Below, one piece after another: positions 39,301 through 42,604 of a DNA stretch of 64,000 bases. Position numbers and translations under genes: made by a program. The stretch is from Fragum whitleyi (taxonomy: Eukaryota; Mollusca; Bivalvia; Cardiida; Cardiidae), in the NCBI GenBank assembly GCA_948146395.1, contig OX411554.1, positions 40,071,687 to 40,135,686 of the forward strand. Reading direction: 5' to 3'. Position 1 is the stretch's first letter, and each line of letters opens with the position of its first letter. The notes below the pieces were generated by a model. The model ran no database searches. It saw nothing but the letters and a program-made list of their open reading frames with translations, and was not told the origin of the DNA.

Positions 39301-40014
39301 TGTAATTCATATTTTGTTCATTTAGAAATCAGATCAGAATCCTTGAGGTGGCTATCCATCACAGAAAGGGTCCAAAGTGAACCCCTTATTTTACAATGTG
39401 TACATAACTACATGACCCCATAAAGTGTAAGGTCATATCCGGCAATGTGTCAATGGCTGATCACACAAATCGTGTACTGCTTTGACAACATATTGTGTTT
39501 TGAATATAAGTAAACAAACATTTTTAAAGTAATCACAATAATTTGAATAATTCAATGTGCCCTTAGAATTAAGGTTAACTTACATGTCTAAAATCATAAA
39601 TTATCAAGTGACAGGCAATCATGCAGTTTCGATAATTTTCCGAAATCATGACCCCGCCTACAAAATTCTTTGCACGTCAAAATTCGTTGAGGCAAACTTT
39701 CAGTTTCGTTCTTGGTCAAAAATGTATATGACGCTCATAAATACTAAGATTCCTTTACTATAAAACCAAGATATTCAACGGTAAATGTGGAAATAACATG
39801 TTCGGTCTAGCTTGGCAACACATGTTGCAAAAATGACGAAACCGGCCCATCGTTCAAGACCGACGACACGTCAATCTCCGTGGACCGTTTAAGGTTTATA
39901 AAAAGATTCAAAATCAAACATACCACCCCGAGGATAATATGCACTTCTCTGCTGCTGCTGGGCAGAAACTTGTACGGGCGGTGATGATGACGCTTTTGCT
40001 CGAATTCCATTCAT
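1..40014 (-). CDS. EIF4G: eIF4G, translation initiation factor 4 gamma (5' part of gene, 16 coding exons, continues past left edge)
   Basis: eIF4G is the cytoplasmic scaffold of the eIF4F cap-binding complex; it binds eIF4E, PABP, eIF4A and eIF3. Sixteen minus-strand exons join in phase into about 1,018 residues: a Q/P/N-rich N-terminus (1-157), a segment with [17 protein letters not shown] (158-261) like the conserved basic block of vertebrate eIF4G, a low-complexity linker (262-571), a [14 protein letters not shown] block (572-610), an acidic stretch, the eIF4E-binding motif YDREFLL (716-722), an FDFTPKYV segment, and the start of the MIF4G domain from about 844. The rest of MIF4G and the MA3/W2 parts lie outside the window. 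Exons are 56-931 nt; the intron at 7,880-30,031 is unusually long and repeat-filled. The start is the first ATG in an exon with a 5' UTR. Paralogue (1 or 3) cannot be told; invertebrates often have one gene. Confidence 0.95.
631..710 (-). CDS. EIF4G: eIF4G coding exon 15 (MIF4G)
   Basis: An 80 nt exon (26 codons plus 2 nt): [26 protein letters not shown] and a split arginine. [17 protein letters not shown] is the conserved vertebrate counterpart; the second half continues in the next exon. Acceptor TTTTTGTAG, donor GTAAAC. Confidence 0.95.
1441..1684 (-). mobile_element. tRNA-derived SINE, copy 1
   Basis: On the minus strand it has the tRNA-like head (GTGCAGTGGTAGCC) at the right, and the family body with CACCAGT and a tail like GCAGCATAAAAACCCAT. 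Diverged, nearly full length. Confidence 0.75.
1878..1946. repeat. Near-perfect hairpin repeat (AAGAAGAAATTGCTT family), copy 1
   Basis: GGAAAACATTGT and GGAAAAGAAGAAATTGCTT are followed, after a 5 bp loop, by their complements. Other copies are at 5112, 34060 and 59474. Confidence 0.9.
2125..2271 (-). CDS. EIF4G: eIF4G coding exon 14 (MIF4G)
   Basis: A 147 nt, phase 0-0 exon: [49 protein letters not shown]. It corresponds to VNFRKLLLNRCQKEFEKDK in vertebrates. Acceptor ATTTCAG, donor GTAAAC. Confidence 0.95.
2421..2678 (-). mobile_element. tRNA-derived SINE, copy 2
   Basis: Minus-strand head TGTCATAGCGCAGTTAG (A-box-like) and GGTTTGATCCCC (B-box-like), body, and tail CGGCGTAAATCC. Full length, moderately diverged. 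Confidence 0.85.
2846..2905 (-). CDS. EIF4G: eIF4G coding exon 13 (MIF4G)
   Basis: A 60 nt, phase 0-0 exon encoding exactly [20 protein letters not shown], the hallmark eIF4G MIF4G motif. Acceptor CTCTTCAG, donor GTAAGT. Too short to show as an open frame of its own. Confidence 0.97.
2951..3138 (-). mobile_element. tRNA-derived SINE, copy 3 (head missing)
   Basis: Body and tail are clear (tail GTTAAACTCCATTCAAT on the minus strand), ending after CTCTCACCAATGGGTTG. The tRNA-like head is absent. Confidence 0.8.
3281..3520. mobile_element. 240 bp palindromic MITE (GAGCCTGTGC..CATTTCCAACAA ends), copy 1
   Basis: Ends TAGCCTGTGCATAACATT and AATGTCAGACACAGGCTC, with GTCTGACCAGAGTCTTC inside. Confidence 0.75.
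3611..3970. mobile_element. Palindromic MITE with CAGGGGTGTGGAA ends, copy 1
   Basis: Ends CAGGGGTGTGGAAATTCCC and TTTCCACACCCT; internal ACTTGTCC/GGACAAGT words and a central AATGAAGAAAATGCTG hairpin arm. ACAATAC/GCAATAC at the flanks suggests a hAT-type duplication. Confidence 0.8.
4018..4155 (-). CDS. EIF4G: eIF4G coding exon 12 (MIF4G start)
   Basis: A 138 nt, phase 0-0 exon: [46 protein letters not shown]. This is the first helical repeat of the MIF4G (HEAT) domain that binds eIF4A, RNA and eIF3; vertebrate counterpart [20 protein letters not shown]. Acceptor GTTTACAG, donor GTGAGT. Confidence 0.97.
4209..4396. mobile_element. MITE-like repeat with GGGCCC/GGGGCCTAG words, copy 1
   Basis: Starts CAGGGCCCGCAAAATACC and contains GGGACCTAGAC and GGTATAGGCATT, ending AACTGGGCCCCTGC and TTTTTCCTGG. 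Relatives at 18595 and 31394. Confidence 0.65.
4741..4977. mobile_element. 240 bp palindromic MITE (GAGCCTGTGC ends), copy 2
   Basis: Ends GAGCCTGTGTGTGATTTCC and GGAAATGTCATGCACAGGCTC-like. Confidence 0.85.
5112..5180. repeat. AAGAAGAAATTGCTT hairpin, copy 2
   Basis: GGAAAAAGAAGAAATTGCTT, loop, and complement; diverged outer arms. 69 bp from eIF4G exon 11. Confidence 0.85.
5249..5410 (-). CDS. EIF4G: eIF4G coding exon 11
   Basis: A 162 nt, phase 0-0 exon: [20 protein letters not shown], then [20 protein letters not shown] and [14 protein letters not shown]. It matches the vertebrate segment ending in DIKLNKAEKAWKP, just before MIF4G. Acceptor CAATTTTAG, donor GTAAGT. Confidence 0.95.
5586..5602. 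repeat. (AC)n microsatellite
   Basis: About eight AC units, inside the intron between eIF4G exons 10 and 11... on the exon 11 side. Confidence 0.9.
6142..6222 (-). pseudogene. Degenerate tandem copy of the 3' half of eIF4G exon 10
   Basis: On the minus strand this copies exon 10 (6244-6345) at a 96 bp offset, reading [14 protein letters not shown] before a TAA stop where the parent has [15 protein letters not shown] donor-like CTG then GTAATT remains. No usable acceptor separates it from the parent's donor. If the parent donor is skipped, translation ends at this stop. Confidence 0.85.
6244..6369 (-). CDS. EIF4G: eIF4G coding exon 10
   Basis: A 126 nt, phase 0-0 exon: [48 protein letters not shown] corresponds to the GPDFTPSFANLG segment after the eIF4E site in vertebrates. 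Acceptor CTTTTCAG, donor GTAAGT. A degenerate copy of its 3' half sits just downstream, at 6142-6222. Confidence 0.9.
6612..6860. mobile_element. 240 bp palindromic MITE (GAGCCTGTGC ends), copy 3
   Basis: Left end GAGCCTGTGTTAGACATTTC, right end TTATTGGAAATGTCATGCAC; inner sequence diverged. Confidence 0.7.
7048..7181 (-). CDS. EIF4G: eIF4G coding exon 9 (eIF4E-binding motif)
   Basis: A 134 nt exon that completes D703 and reads [20 protein letters not shown], then [20 protein letters not shown] and IILDK. YDREFLL fits the eIF4E-binding consensus Y-x4-L-hydrophobic, and the whole block is near-identical in pattern to vertebrate eIF4G. This is the strongest single identification in the gene. 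Acceptor TCTTTTCAG, donor GTATGA. Confidence 0.97.
7603..7879 (-). CDS. EIF4G: eIF4G coding exon 8 (acidic linker)
   Basis: A 277 nt exon, 92 codons plus 1 nt, from [20 protein letters not shown] to the acidic run [14 protein letters not shown] and [15 protein letters not shown] corresponds to KYEYKSDQW in vertebrate eIF4G. The acceptor is a tandem CAGCAG, so a one-residue (Q) variation is likely. The 22 kb intron before it might hide small alternative exons; none was recognised. Confidence 0.9.
8447..8640. mobile_element. Palindromic MITE with central GTACTCATT hairpin, copy 1
   Basis: GGGCTACAGACAGAGGGC at the left, CCCTCATATCTACACCTC at the right; centre GAATTGTCTCAACGAGACAA. Confidence 0.75.
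9030..9260. repeat. Relative of the 16966 modular element
   Basis: CAGACAGACAGACAGAGGGT, GATGGATGGATAGATAAACA and AAAGTGAAACCAATATACCC match the later element's end. Confidence 0.65.
9508..9690 (-). mobile_element. tRNA-derived SINE, copy 4 (partial, diverged)
   Basis: Recognisable by the body words (TTGAGCATCTAACTATG, GAATTCCTGGTATTTAAC in plus reading). Head degraded. Directly followed by copy 5 in the same orientation. Confidence 0.65.
9724..9990 (-). mobile_element. tRNA-derived SINE, copy 5 (full length)
   Basis: Minus strand: head GCGCAGTTGGTAAGG with GGGTTCGATCCCCGG, body, and tail GGCGTTAAACCCATTC with a CAAACAAACAAA end. Close to the copy at 62191. Confidence 0.9.
10012..10255. mobile_element. 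piggyBac-like MITE (TTAA-CCC ends), copy 1
   Basis: Diverged copy: left end near TTAACCCTGC..CCCTTGTTGTGCTGC, inner CATATGTGCAGGCTGATC, right end TTCAGCATGACAGGTTAA. Confidence 0.7.
10266..10420 (-). mobile_element. tRNA-derived SINE, copy 6 (head missing)
   Basis: Tail and body only; plus reading begins TTTGTTTGAATGGAGTTTTA and ends after GCTATCTCACATAGG. Confidence 0.75.
11053..11182 (-). mobile_element. tRNA-derived SINE, copy 7 (fragment)
   Basis: Body fragment with CTGGAGCACCTAACCATG and GATTCCTGGT in plus reading; both ends degraded. Confidence 0.6.
11500..12010. mobile_element. piggyBac-like MITE, copy 2, split by SINE copy 8
   Basis: Left part 11500-11551 (CTTATGCTAAATAAAAACC), right part 11811-12010 with CACAAATGTGCAGGCTGATC and TTCAGCATGACAAG. 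The SINE at 11552-11810 lies between. Confidence 0.75.
11552..11810 (-). mobile_element. tRNA-derived SINE, copy 8, inserted in a piggyBac-like MITE
   Basis: Full-length minus-strand copy with B-box-like GGGTTCGATCCC and head GCTCAGTTGGTAGCCTG. It interrupts the MITE at 11500-12010, whose two halves continue either side. Confidence 0.88.
12095..12340. mobile_element. piggyBac-like MITE, copy 3
   Basis: TTAACCCTTGTCATGCTGAA at the left, GGTTCAGCATGAAAAGGGTTAA-type right end; inner hairpin CACATATGTGCAGGCTGG. Confidence 0.88.
12525..12874. mobile_element. Palindromic MITE (CAGGGGTG ends), copy 2
   Basis: Ends CAGGGATGTGGAAAT and AATTCCACACCCCTG; central hairpin AATGAAGAAAATGCTGTAAC with its complement. 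Confidence 0.85.
14591..14775 (-). mobile_element. tRNA-derived SINE, copy 9 (head missing)
   Basis: Tail and body clear (plus reading AATGGAGTTTACCGCCGC and ACATAGGTCTACAATTAT); stops at ACCCATTGATAAGAG. Confidence 0.8.
14835..15041 (-). mobile_element. tRNA-derived SINE, copy 10 (diverged)
   Basis: Body words and a degraded head (TATAGTGCAGCTTGTAAG on the minus strand) are visible; the tail is lost. Follows copy 9 in the same orientation. Confidence 0.65.
15065..15630. mobile_element. Palindromic repeat interrupted by a CAAGAGCACCGCC element
   Basis: The outer element (CCTCCATAAAAGTAGCACCC to AAAAGCTCCCTGACC) has an intact relative at 35060-35345. The insert, 15144-15440, begins ACAAGAGCACCGCCTATGGG and ends ACGTCCGAGCTA. 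Confidence 0.75.
15680..16666. repeat. Modular element with about five tandem units (CAAGAGCTGTCGG start)
   Basis: Starts ACAAGAGCTGTCGGAAGACA, ends TCGAATAGTCGAGCTA. Inside, a unit holding TTGCACGTAAAAACTTAACC and GAAGCATGTGCAAAGTTTC recurs about every 165-185 bp. Confidence 0.85.
16966..17246. repeat. Modular element ending in a 21 bp G run
   Basis: AGAGCTGTCAGTAAAGCAGAC start, GTGACCTTGACCTTTGACC core, GGACAGACATGGTGAAACC end, then 21 G (17226-17246). A related, older copy is at 9030-9260. Confidence 0.75.
17253..17604. repeat. Near-perfect direct duplication, 137 bp copies 215 bp apart
   Basis: 17253-17389 and 17468-17604 are nearly identical (TAGTCCCAAAAGGAAGAT to CAAAAAACTTGATTTT). 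The near identity suggests a recent event. A short open frame on the minus strand here is incidental. Confidence 0.92.
17693..18054. mobile_element. Palindromic MITE (CAGGGGTG ends), copy 3
   Basis: Ends CAGGGGTGTGGAATTCCC and TTTCCACAGCCCTG; GTCCATGGC/ACCTTGGC flanks resemble a decayed 8 bp duplication. Confidence 0.85.
18240..18430. mobile_element. Palindromic MITE with central GTACTCATT hairpin, copy 2
   Basis: Near-perfect central hairpin: GGTACTCATTGGAATTGTCT CGACG arm and its complement (18322-18367). Confidence 0.8.
18595..18800. mobile_element. MITE-like repeat with GGGGCCTAG words, copy 2
   Basis: Contains GGGCTTGGCCCCTGAATTTA and TAGGGGCCTAGACTACC; ends unclear. Confidence 0.55.
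19885..20078. mobile_element. Palindromic MITE with central GTACTCATT hairpin, copy 3
   Basis: AATAGATAAGAGGGTG at the left, CCCCCTCTACCTGTAGCC at the right; central hairpin at 19952-20001. Confidence 0.8.
20526..20802 (-). mobile_element. tRNA-derived SINE, copy 11 (full length)
   Basis: Minus strand: GCCGTCAAAGCGCAGTTGG head, GTTCGATCCCCG B-box-like, body and tail GTAAAACTCCATTCAATC. Open frames here are not genes. Confidence 0.9.
21302..21430 (-). mobile_element. tRNA-derived SINE, copy 12 (fragment)
   Basis: Tail-half fragment, diverged; plus reading holds GGCAGTTATATTGTGG and CTGGTGCACCTACC. Confidence 0.6.
21507..21705 (-). mobile_element. tRNA-derived SINE, copy 13 (head degraded)
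   Basis: Plus reading starts TTTGTTTGAATGGGATTTTA; the body is clear to GGTCTATTGGTGGGAG; the head cannot be traced beyond about 21705. Confidence 0.75.
21845..22223. mobile_element. MITE with CAGGGCTTGTG ends, copy 1
   Basis: Ends CAGGGCTTGTGCTACC and GGGTCAAACACAAGCCCT; GGGGTCAAAA words repeat inside. Confidence 0.8.
22959..23883. mobile_element. Palindromic MITE (CAGGGGTG ends), copy 4, interrupted by nested elements
   Basis: Left part 22959-23239 and right part 23823-23883 (TACTTGCCTGCAAGTGGACC to ACCCCTG). A modular element (23240-23822) lies between, itself carrying another element. Confidence 0.8.
23240..23822. mobile_element. CAAGAGCACCGCC element carrying a second inserted element
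   Basis: Outer: ACAAGAGCACCGCCTACAGT to AAACAGCCGAGCTA, matching 15144-15440. Inner, 23311-23612: AACAAGAGCTGTCACTGTAA through a GGAC-type array to CGGGGGCATAAAAA. Confidence 0.85.
24431..24782. mobile_element. Palindromic MITE (CAGGGGTG ends), copy 5
   Basis: Ends CAGTGGTGTGGAATTCCC and a degraded TTTCCAAATCTCTG; central AATGAAGAAAATGCTGGCTT hairpin. Confidence 0.8.
24852..25113 (-). mobile_element. tRNA-derived SINE, copy 14 (full length, with target duplication)
   Basis: Minus strand: GCTGTCATAGCGCAGTTGGT head through to the tail. The 11 bp AAGAGTAGTAA occurs on both sides (24841-24851 and 25121-25131), the target-site duplication expected of LINE-driven insertion. Confidence 0.9.
25224..28261. 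mobile_element. 3.0 kb hAT-type DNA transposon, non-autonomous, with exact 8 bp target duplication
   Basis: Ends TAGGGGTGAAAC and GTTTCACCCCTA are inverted, flanked by CCTTCTGG on both sides (25216-25223 and 28262-28269). TIR type and 8 bp duplication are the hAT hallmarks. Subterminal arrays differ: ACCGGTT/ACCGAT words at the left, ATTGCAATAC words at the right. No transposase open frame was found. The inside is AT-rich with long T runs, plus a GC-richer part at 25940-26170 holding the palindrome GTGACGTCAC (26049-26058) and CCAATCAG, and a hairpin (27917-27957) based on AGTCAAGGGGTAT. Confidence 0.9.
28692..29147. repeat. Modular element (ACAAGATGTGTTTGTGAAAC to GGGGGCATAAAAA)
   Basis: Two tandem copies of a roughly 180 bp unit (TTTGACCTTGACAGATGACC, GGTACCAGCGGATGCGGATC), a GGACAGAC array, then CGATACGGGGGCATAAAAA. 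Short open frames here are from the repeat. Confidence 0.85.
29257..29570. mobile_element. Palindromic MITE with GGTTCTGAAATA ends, copy 1
   Basis: Ends TGGTTCTGAAATA and TTATTTCAGAACCA; inside ACTTGTCTGTTGAA and AAAGTATCCTAGA. Confidence 0.8.
29613..29765. mobile_element. Palindromic MITE with central GTACTCATT hairpin, copy 4 (centre lost)
   Basis: Left AGAGGTACAGTAAAGAGTGG, right ACCCCCTCTATCTGTAGCTC; only GTTGTTGGTACC remains of the centre. Confidence 0.65.
29888..30008. mobile_element. MITE with CAGGGCTTGTG ends, copy 2 (internal deletion)
   Basis: A 121 bp short form: CAGGGCTTGTGCTAGC to GGTCAAACAAAAGCCCG. It ends 23 bp from eIF4G exon 7. Confidence 0.8.
30032..30147 (-). CDS. EIF4G: eIF4G coding exon 7 (KKK..ELNKK block)
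   Basis: A 116 nt exon completing a split valine and reading [19 protein letters not shown], then [12 protein letters not shown]. It matches the RRRKIKELNKK..GDLLDAF block of vertebrate eIF4G. Acceptor CTATTTCAG, donor GTAAGT. It ends in phase 0, and the next recognised exon lies 22 kb away. Confidence 0.92.
30191..31155. repeat. Modular element with CCCCTACCGG/CCGGTAGGGG and about 3.5 tandem units
   Basis: Starts ACAAGAGCCATGATGGACAT, has GTCCCCTACCGG near the left and CACCGGTAGGGGACTA at the right. A unit of about 161 bp (TTTGCCATATTTTCACTATT) recurs from about 30,510 to 31,055, followed by a GGACAGAC array. It begins 44 bp from eIF4G exon 7. Confidence 0.85.
31394..31548. mobile_element. 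MITE-like repeat with GGGGCCCAG words, copy 3
   Basis: Inverted ends CAGGGAAAAAGCCTA and TAGTCTTTTTCCCTG; core GGGGTATAGGCATTTTC. Flanks share TACCA. Confidence 0.75.
31621..31790. mobile_element. piggyBac-like MITE, copy 4 (partial)
   Basis: Left end ACCCTTGTCATGCTGAATAA followed by a second left-end-like word (AACCCCTATACTGCTGAA), then CACATCTGTGCAGGCTAATC. The right end is not recognisable. Confidence 0.6.
31903..32833 (-). CDS. EIF4G: eIF4G coding exon 6 (large low-complexity exon)
   Basis: The largest exon, 931 nt, 310 codons plus 1 nt. It opens [20 protein letters not shown] after acceptor CTCCTTTGCAG; the middle is Q/P/M/G-rich and then S/T/V/N/D/E-rich; it ends [10 protein letters not shown] before donor GTAAGA. 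This is the disordered linker between the PABP-binding and eIF4E-binding regions. The frame stays open 51 nt upstream to an in-frame ATG at 32884, which could serve an alternative start. Confidence 0.9.
32888..33137. mobile_element. piggyBac-like MITE, copy 5, beside eIF4G exon 6
   Basis: TTAACTCTTGTAATGCTGAA left and TCAGCATGACAAGGGTTAA right. It ends 54 bp from the exon 6 acceptor and 4 bp from an in-frame ATG (32884). Confidence 0.88.
33195..33488. mobile_element. Palindromic MITE (CAGGGGTG ends), copy 6 (diverged)
   Basis: Left end degraded; GGACAAGTACACTTTTC, ATGAAGAAAATGCTGG, CCTGGACAAGTAG and TTTCCACACCCTT remain. Confidence 0.7.
34060..34130. repeat. AAGAAGAAATTGCTT hairpin, copy 3
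   Basis: GTGGAAAAGAAGAAATTGCT with complement and a very short loop; a related half-copy follows at 34196-34240. Confidence 0.85.
34516..34827 (-). CDS. EIF4G: eIF4G coding exon 5
   Basis: A 312 nt, phase 0-0 exon, 104 residues. It starts [15 protein letters not shown], continues Q/Y/N-rich, and contains [17 protein letters not shown], which lines up with the RKTIRIRDPN block downstream of the PABP-binding region in vertebrate eIF4G. It ends STPLGESE before donor GTATGT. An ORF reaching 34354 reads through this donor into intron and is not all coding. Confidence 0.9.
35060..35345. mobile_element. Uninterrupted relative of the 15065 repeat
   Basis: TAATAGTAGCATGTCTACAT to AATAAAAGCTCCCCAAC; central stem ATTGTTTAGA with complement. 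Confidence 0.75.
35470..35799. mobile_element. Palindromic MITE with GGTTCTGAAATA ends, copy 2
   Basis: Left end decayed; shares ACTTGTCTGTTGAA, AAAGTATCCTAGA and the right end TTATTTCAGAACCAC with copy 1. It ends 40 bp from eIF4G exon 4. Confidence 0.75.
35839..36003 (-). CDS. EIF4G: eIF4G coding exon 4
   Basis: A 165 nt, phase 0-0 exon, 55 residues, [17 protein letters not shown] at the start and [10 protein letters not shown] at the end; the middle carries [16 protein letters not shown]. Acceptor CTTTCAG, donor GTAGGT. The repeated P-x-x-M/V-Y pattern is compatible with an N-terminal PABP-contact region, but I cannot prove that from sequence alone. Confidence 0.88.
36109..36539. mobile_element. 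hAT-type MITE (TAGTGNTGGG ends), copy 1
   Basis: Right end CCCAACACTA; the 8 bp GCACTTAG lies on both sides (36101-36108 and 36540-36547). The core carries a hairpin around CTGCCTATATG and its complement. In an eIF4G intron. Confidence 0.8.
36805..36980 (-). mobile_element. tRNA-derived SINE, copy 15 (old fragment)
   Basis: Diverged tail and body (plus reading TTGCATTGGGTTCAACACC, GCAGTTATGTCGCC). Confidence 0.6.
37216..37590. mobile_element. Palindromic MITE with central GTACTCATT hairpin, copy 5, with an insert
   Basis: Ends AGAGGTACAGAAAAGAGGGG and CCCCCTCTATCAGTAGCTC; central hairpin at 37292-37338. A stretch at 37385-37550 belongs to another repeat also found at 38068-38222. Confidence 0.75.
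37605..37763 (-). CDS. EIF4G: eIF4G coding exon 3
   Basis: A 159 nt, phase 0-0 exon encoding 53 residues that begin [16 protein letters not shown] and end [11 protein letters not shown], with a CAACAG-rich polyglutamine stretch. Acceptor TTTTTACAG and donor GTAAGT are good. Part of the disordered N-terminal region. Confidence 0.88.
38068..38222. repeat. Second copy of the repeat found at 37385-37550
   Basis: Shares TTCCCACTGC/GACTG, TTTGCAGCAT.CTTGTACCCC, ACAAAGAAGGCT.CTTGCAAAAATTGGG and ending CATTT.AGGGTTTT with the earlier stretch. Confidence 0.7.
38370..38425 (-). CDS. EIF4G: eIF4G coding exon 2
   Basis: A 56 nt exon flanked by an AG acceptor and a GTAAAA donor. With the G carried from exon 1 it reads [19 protein letters not shown], in phase on both sides and with the same Q/P-rich composition as its neighbours. 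Short and low complexity, so the call rests on splice phase and position. Confidence 0.8.
38426..39923 (-). other. First coding intron of eIF4G
   Basis: About 1.5 kb, almost free of the MITEs and SINEs that fill the other introns. No gene is seen. Low repeat load near the 5' end could reflect regulatory constraint, but no specific motif was recognised. Confidence 0.6.
39924..40014 (-). CDS. EIF4G: eIF4G coding exon 1 (start codon)
   Basis: The ATG at 40014-40012 opens [16 protein letters not shown], followed by a short glutamine run and SAYYPRG; the exon ends in phase 1 before the donor GTATGT. The exon probably begins at 40088, after a strong acceptor (a T-rich tract then TTAACAG), so 40015-40088 is 5' UTR. 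A second ATG at 40010 is in another frame and does not match the next exon's phase. Confidence 0.85.
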
Positions 40015-40275
40015 TGCAACGCAAATACGAAGGTGTTAAAAGTCCCTCAGAGAGGACTGCTCCGAAGCTTGTTTCCAAGCTCTATCTCCTGTTAAGCAAA
40101 AAAATAAGAAGCCAGAATTAGGCATTATATATTCCTGCATAATAAAAACAGATAAACAACATGAAAGTCGATTAATAAGATAGTAGATGGTCCAAGATTT
40201 AACATAGATCGAGGAAAAATATGGCTACCTTACAAGTCCGCAAGGAGACGGCTACATTCGGGACTTTCCGCCAAC
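40015..40275 (-). other. EIF4G: eIF4G 5' UTR: partial UTR in exon 2 and a likely noncoding first exon
   Basis: An acceptor (T-rich tract, GCTTAACAG) ends at 40089, placing 40015-40088 in the UTR of the first coding exon. A likely donor (TTGTAAG then GTAGCC) sits at 40228/40229, so 40229 to about 40275 may be a noncoding first exon. This is inferred from splice signals only; the transcription start is not known. Confidence 0.5.
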
Positions 40276-40300
40276 TGAAAGTCACTTCCGGGTCAAGGGT
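40262..40300 (-). promoter_or_regulatory. EIF4G: Probable TATA-less eIF4G promoter core
   Basis: On the minus strand CCGGAAGT (40284-40291) is a consensus ETS site, and TTGGCGGAAA (40265-40274) is E2F/ETS-like. Both lie just upstream of the inferred first exon. Such sites are typical of TATA-less housekeeping promoters. No TATA box was seen. Confidence 0.5.
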
Positions 40301-41376
40301 CAAAGTTCAGTAAACATTGCATTCTGAAAACAAACAAAAAATGTTATTTCGAATTTAAATATTGTAATAGTGGTAAGCCTATATGATCAGTAAGATTAAT
40401 ATTTAGCTTGTTGTACCGATTTTCTTAAAACAGCTAACTATTTTGGCCATGGTTATTAAGAAAATTGTTTTCCTACTTGATTTTTGTCACTCCCCCCTTC
40501 ACAGGGCCAAATCTATAATTTAGACTTCATGAAATGTTGAACTCATTCCTGTTCCACCAAAATTATTTTATTGCATTTGATTTCTGATCACAAATATCCC
40601 AATCAAAAATTGGGTAAAGATTTTGGGCTATCTTGGGTTATAATGTTTTTTAAAATCTGAAAAGTTAAAAAGTACATACAGGTAATGATAATACTAATGA
40701 GATCAGTAAAGAAGCAAAGGATGCAAGTCAAAACAGTTGAGCCAGAGTCATTTTGGTCAAAACCACCGCCAAATAGGTCAAAACGGTTCAAAGCAGATTA
40801 TACATTTAGTCAAATGGCCCTAATAGAAATTTTGTCTACATGTAAGTCTTTGGAATTATATAACAAACTTGATTCTCATTTCAAATGAGTTACATTAATT
40901 TCAATGGTTACACACTCTTTTCTTGTGAAGCTTTCAAATGCTATGTCAGAAACCTAAGTTCTGGGTATATTATAGTGCCAGAATGAAGTTTTGTTTGTTC
41001 CTTAGTCCTTTAAACTAAACTATGAAATTTGTCCTATTCTTGATATCAACTTTCTATAAGAAAGATCATTGATTGGTATTTCCTAATTTGGGGAAAAATT
41101 GCACTTTTTGGCATTTGGAACTAGTCGTTTTTAGATTTAATCGTGTTGATTTATATATTAAACATTTAAATCACGTTAAAGTAATTTTCAAGATTGGAAT
41201 CAAGTGCTTTAAAGTGCTTGCATGAGACTGTATTTTCCCACCCAATCCAACACAGCATTTCATAAATAAGACTATTAATCAGATAGGAAAATAAAGCAAA
41301 GTAAATGTTGAGGCTGTTTTGACCGATTGTCAAAACTGGTTTTGACCAATTTACAGGCCATATTTGACTATTCATG

Positions 41377-41450
41377 GTTTCGGTGCAAGACTGAAGTAAG
41401 TGTATATACAATTACAATGTATATACACTTACTACAGTCATGCACCAAAC
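41377..41450. repeat. Long hairpin (GTAAGTGTATATAC arms)
   Basis: GGTTTCGGTGCAAGACTG plus AAGTAAGTGTATATAC, a short loop, then the complement. A single-copy hairpin MITE in this window. Confidence 0.8.
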
Positions 41451-41514
41451 CCTTGTAGTCGTCTTTTTAAATTTGGGCTGTTTTTACTGTAAATCAGACT
41501 CTTTTTCTTCCATG

Positions 41515-42160
41515 TACTATTCAGTGGATTTTAATTAAACTTGGCCTGAATGTTCCTTGGGTAACCCTTTATTTAATTTGTTAAAGAAATTTGATTGACC
41601 CCAAATTATGGGTGTGGCAGGGTGGGGCTTATTTTCAATTTTAAACCTTTAAAACTCTTCTCTTTCCAAACTATTGGGTCTAATTCAATGAAATTTGGCA
41701 TGGATGTTCAAAGGGGTTACCCTCTTTTTTATTTTTTCAAGAAATTTTAATTGATCCCCACTGTTTATTCTAGGATTTCAAAAATGTTGGGGGACTTCAG
41801 CAGGATATTGACGCAATTGAGAAATGTGGGGGATCTTTGAAAAAATTTGGGGCACCCCCTGCCTAGAATAAACACTGATCCCCAAATGTGGGCGTGGCAG
41901 GGCATGGTTTATTTTCATTGCAACATTTTAAAAATCTTCACCTTCCCCATTCATTTTCATTATTTCAATGAAACTTAGCATGAATATTTCTTCGGCGCAT
42001 ATTCACTTAAATTGTTCATATTTTTTTGATGGGCCAATAAATGTGGGTTTTGCATGGCAGGGCTAATTCTCACTTTGAAATCTCAAAAAATCTTCTCCTC
42101 CATTCAACTTGACTAATTTTTTTTTAATCTTGGTATGAATGACCATTTACTTTATTTTTT
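41515..42160. repeat. Diverged tandem repeat
   Basis: Units with TGGGTGTGGCAGGGTGGGGC, CAATGAAATTTGGCATGGAT recur about every 150-170 bp (ignoring the 116 bp MITE inside). Confidence 0.7.
41761..41876. mobile_element. 116 bp hAT-like MITE with 8 bp target duplication
   Basis: Inverted ends based on TGTTTATTCTAGG and CCTAGAATAAACA; GATCCCCA on both sides (41753-41760, 41877-41884). It interrupts a diverged tandem repeat. Confidence 0.85.
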
Positions 42161-42172
42161 TATGAAAATGTG

Positions 42173-42419
42173 TTAACCCTTGTCATGCTGAACCTGGAAT
42201 ATTCCTGTTATTACAGGAGGTATAGACAAAGATCAGACTGCACATATGTGCAGCCTGATCTTAGTCAACACCACCATGTTCCCTTTCAAGGCAGAGTTGT
42301 TAATGAATTAAATCTTCAAAAAGAAAAAAATATCTACACCCTTGGATTTTTGGGCTTTCAGTACATTGATATGATTGCAATTCTGAAAGAGGATTTTATT
42401 TCAGCATGACAAGGGTTAA
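42173..42419. mobile_element. piggyBac-like MITE, copy 6
   Basis: Both ends near perfect: TTAACCCTTGTCATGCTGAA and TTCAGCATGACAAGGGTTAA; inner CACATATGTGCAGCCTGATC. Confidence 0.9.
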
Positions 42420-42604
42420 GAATAGTCTACTTATTTCAATCACCTTAATGTTTGTAGGAAAATGGTTAAAAGGTATGCAAATTAATGGTGATTTAGTCTT
42501 TAGGTGCAATGTGGGCCAGATTCAGTAAAATTTCAAATAAATTCTAAAGATACCTCAAAGTGTTATTTTTGGTCAAAGTAAGCTTTGTTTTATCATCAGA
42601 CAGT

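Noticed and set aside
40685..40888. Intergenic open frames on both strands (40603-40888, 41166-41411)
   Set aside because: Short, low complexity, no domain or splice partners.
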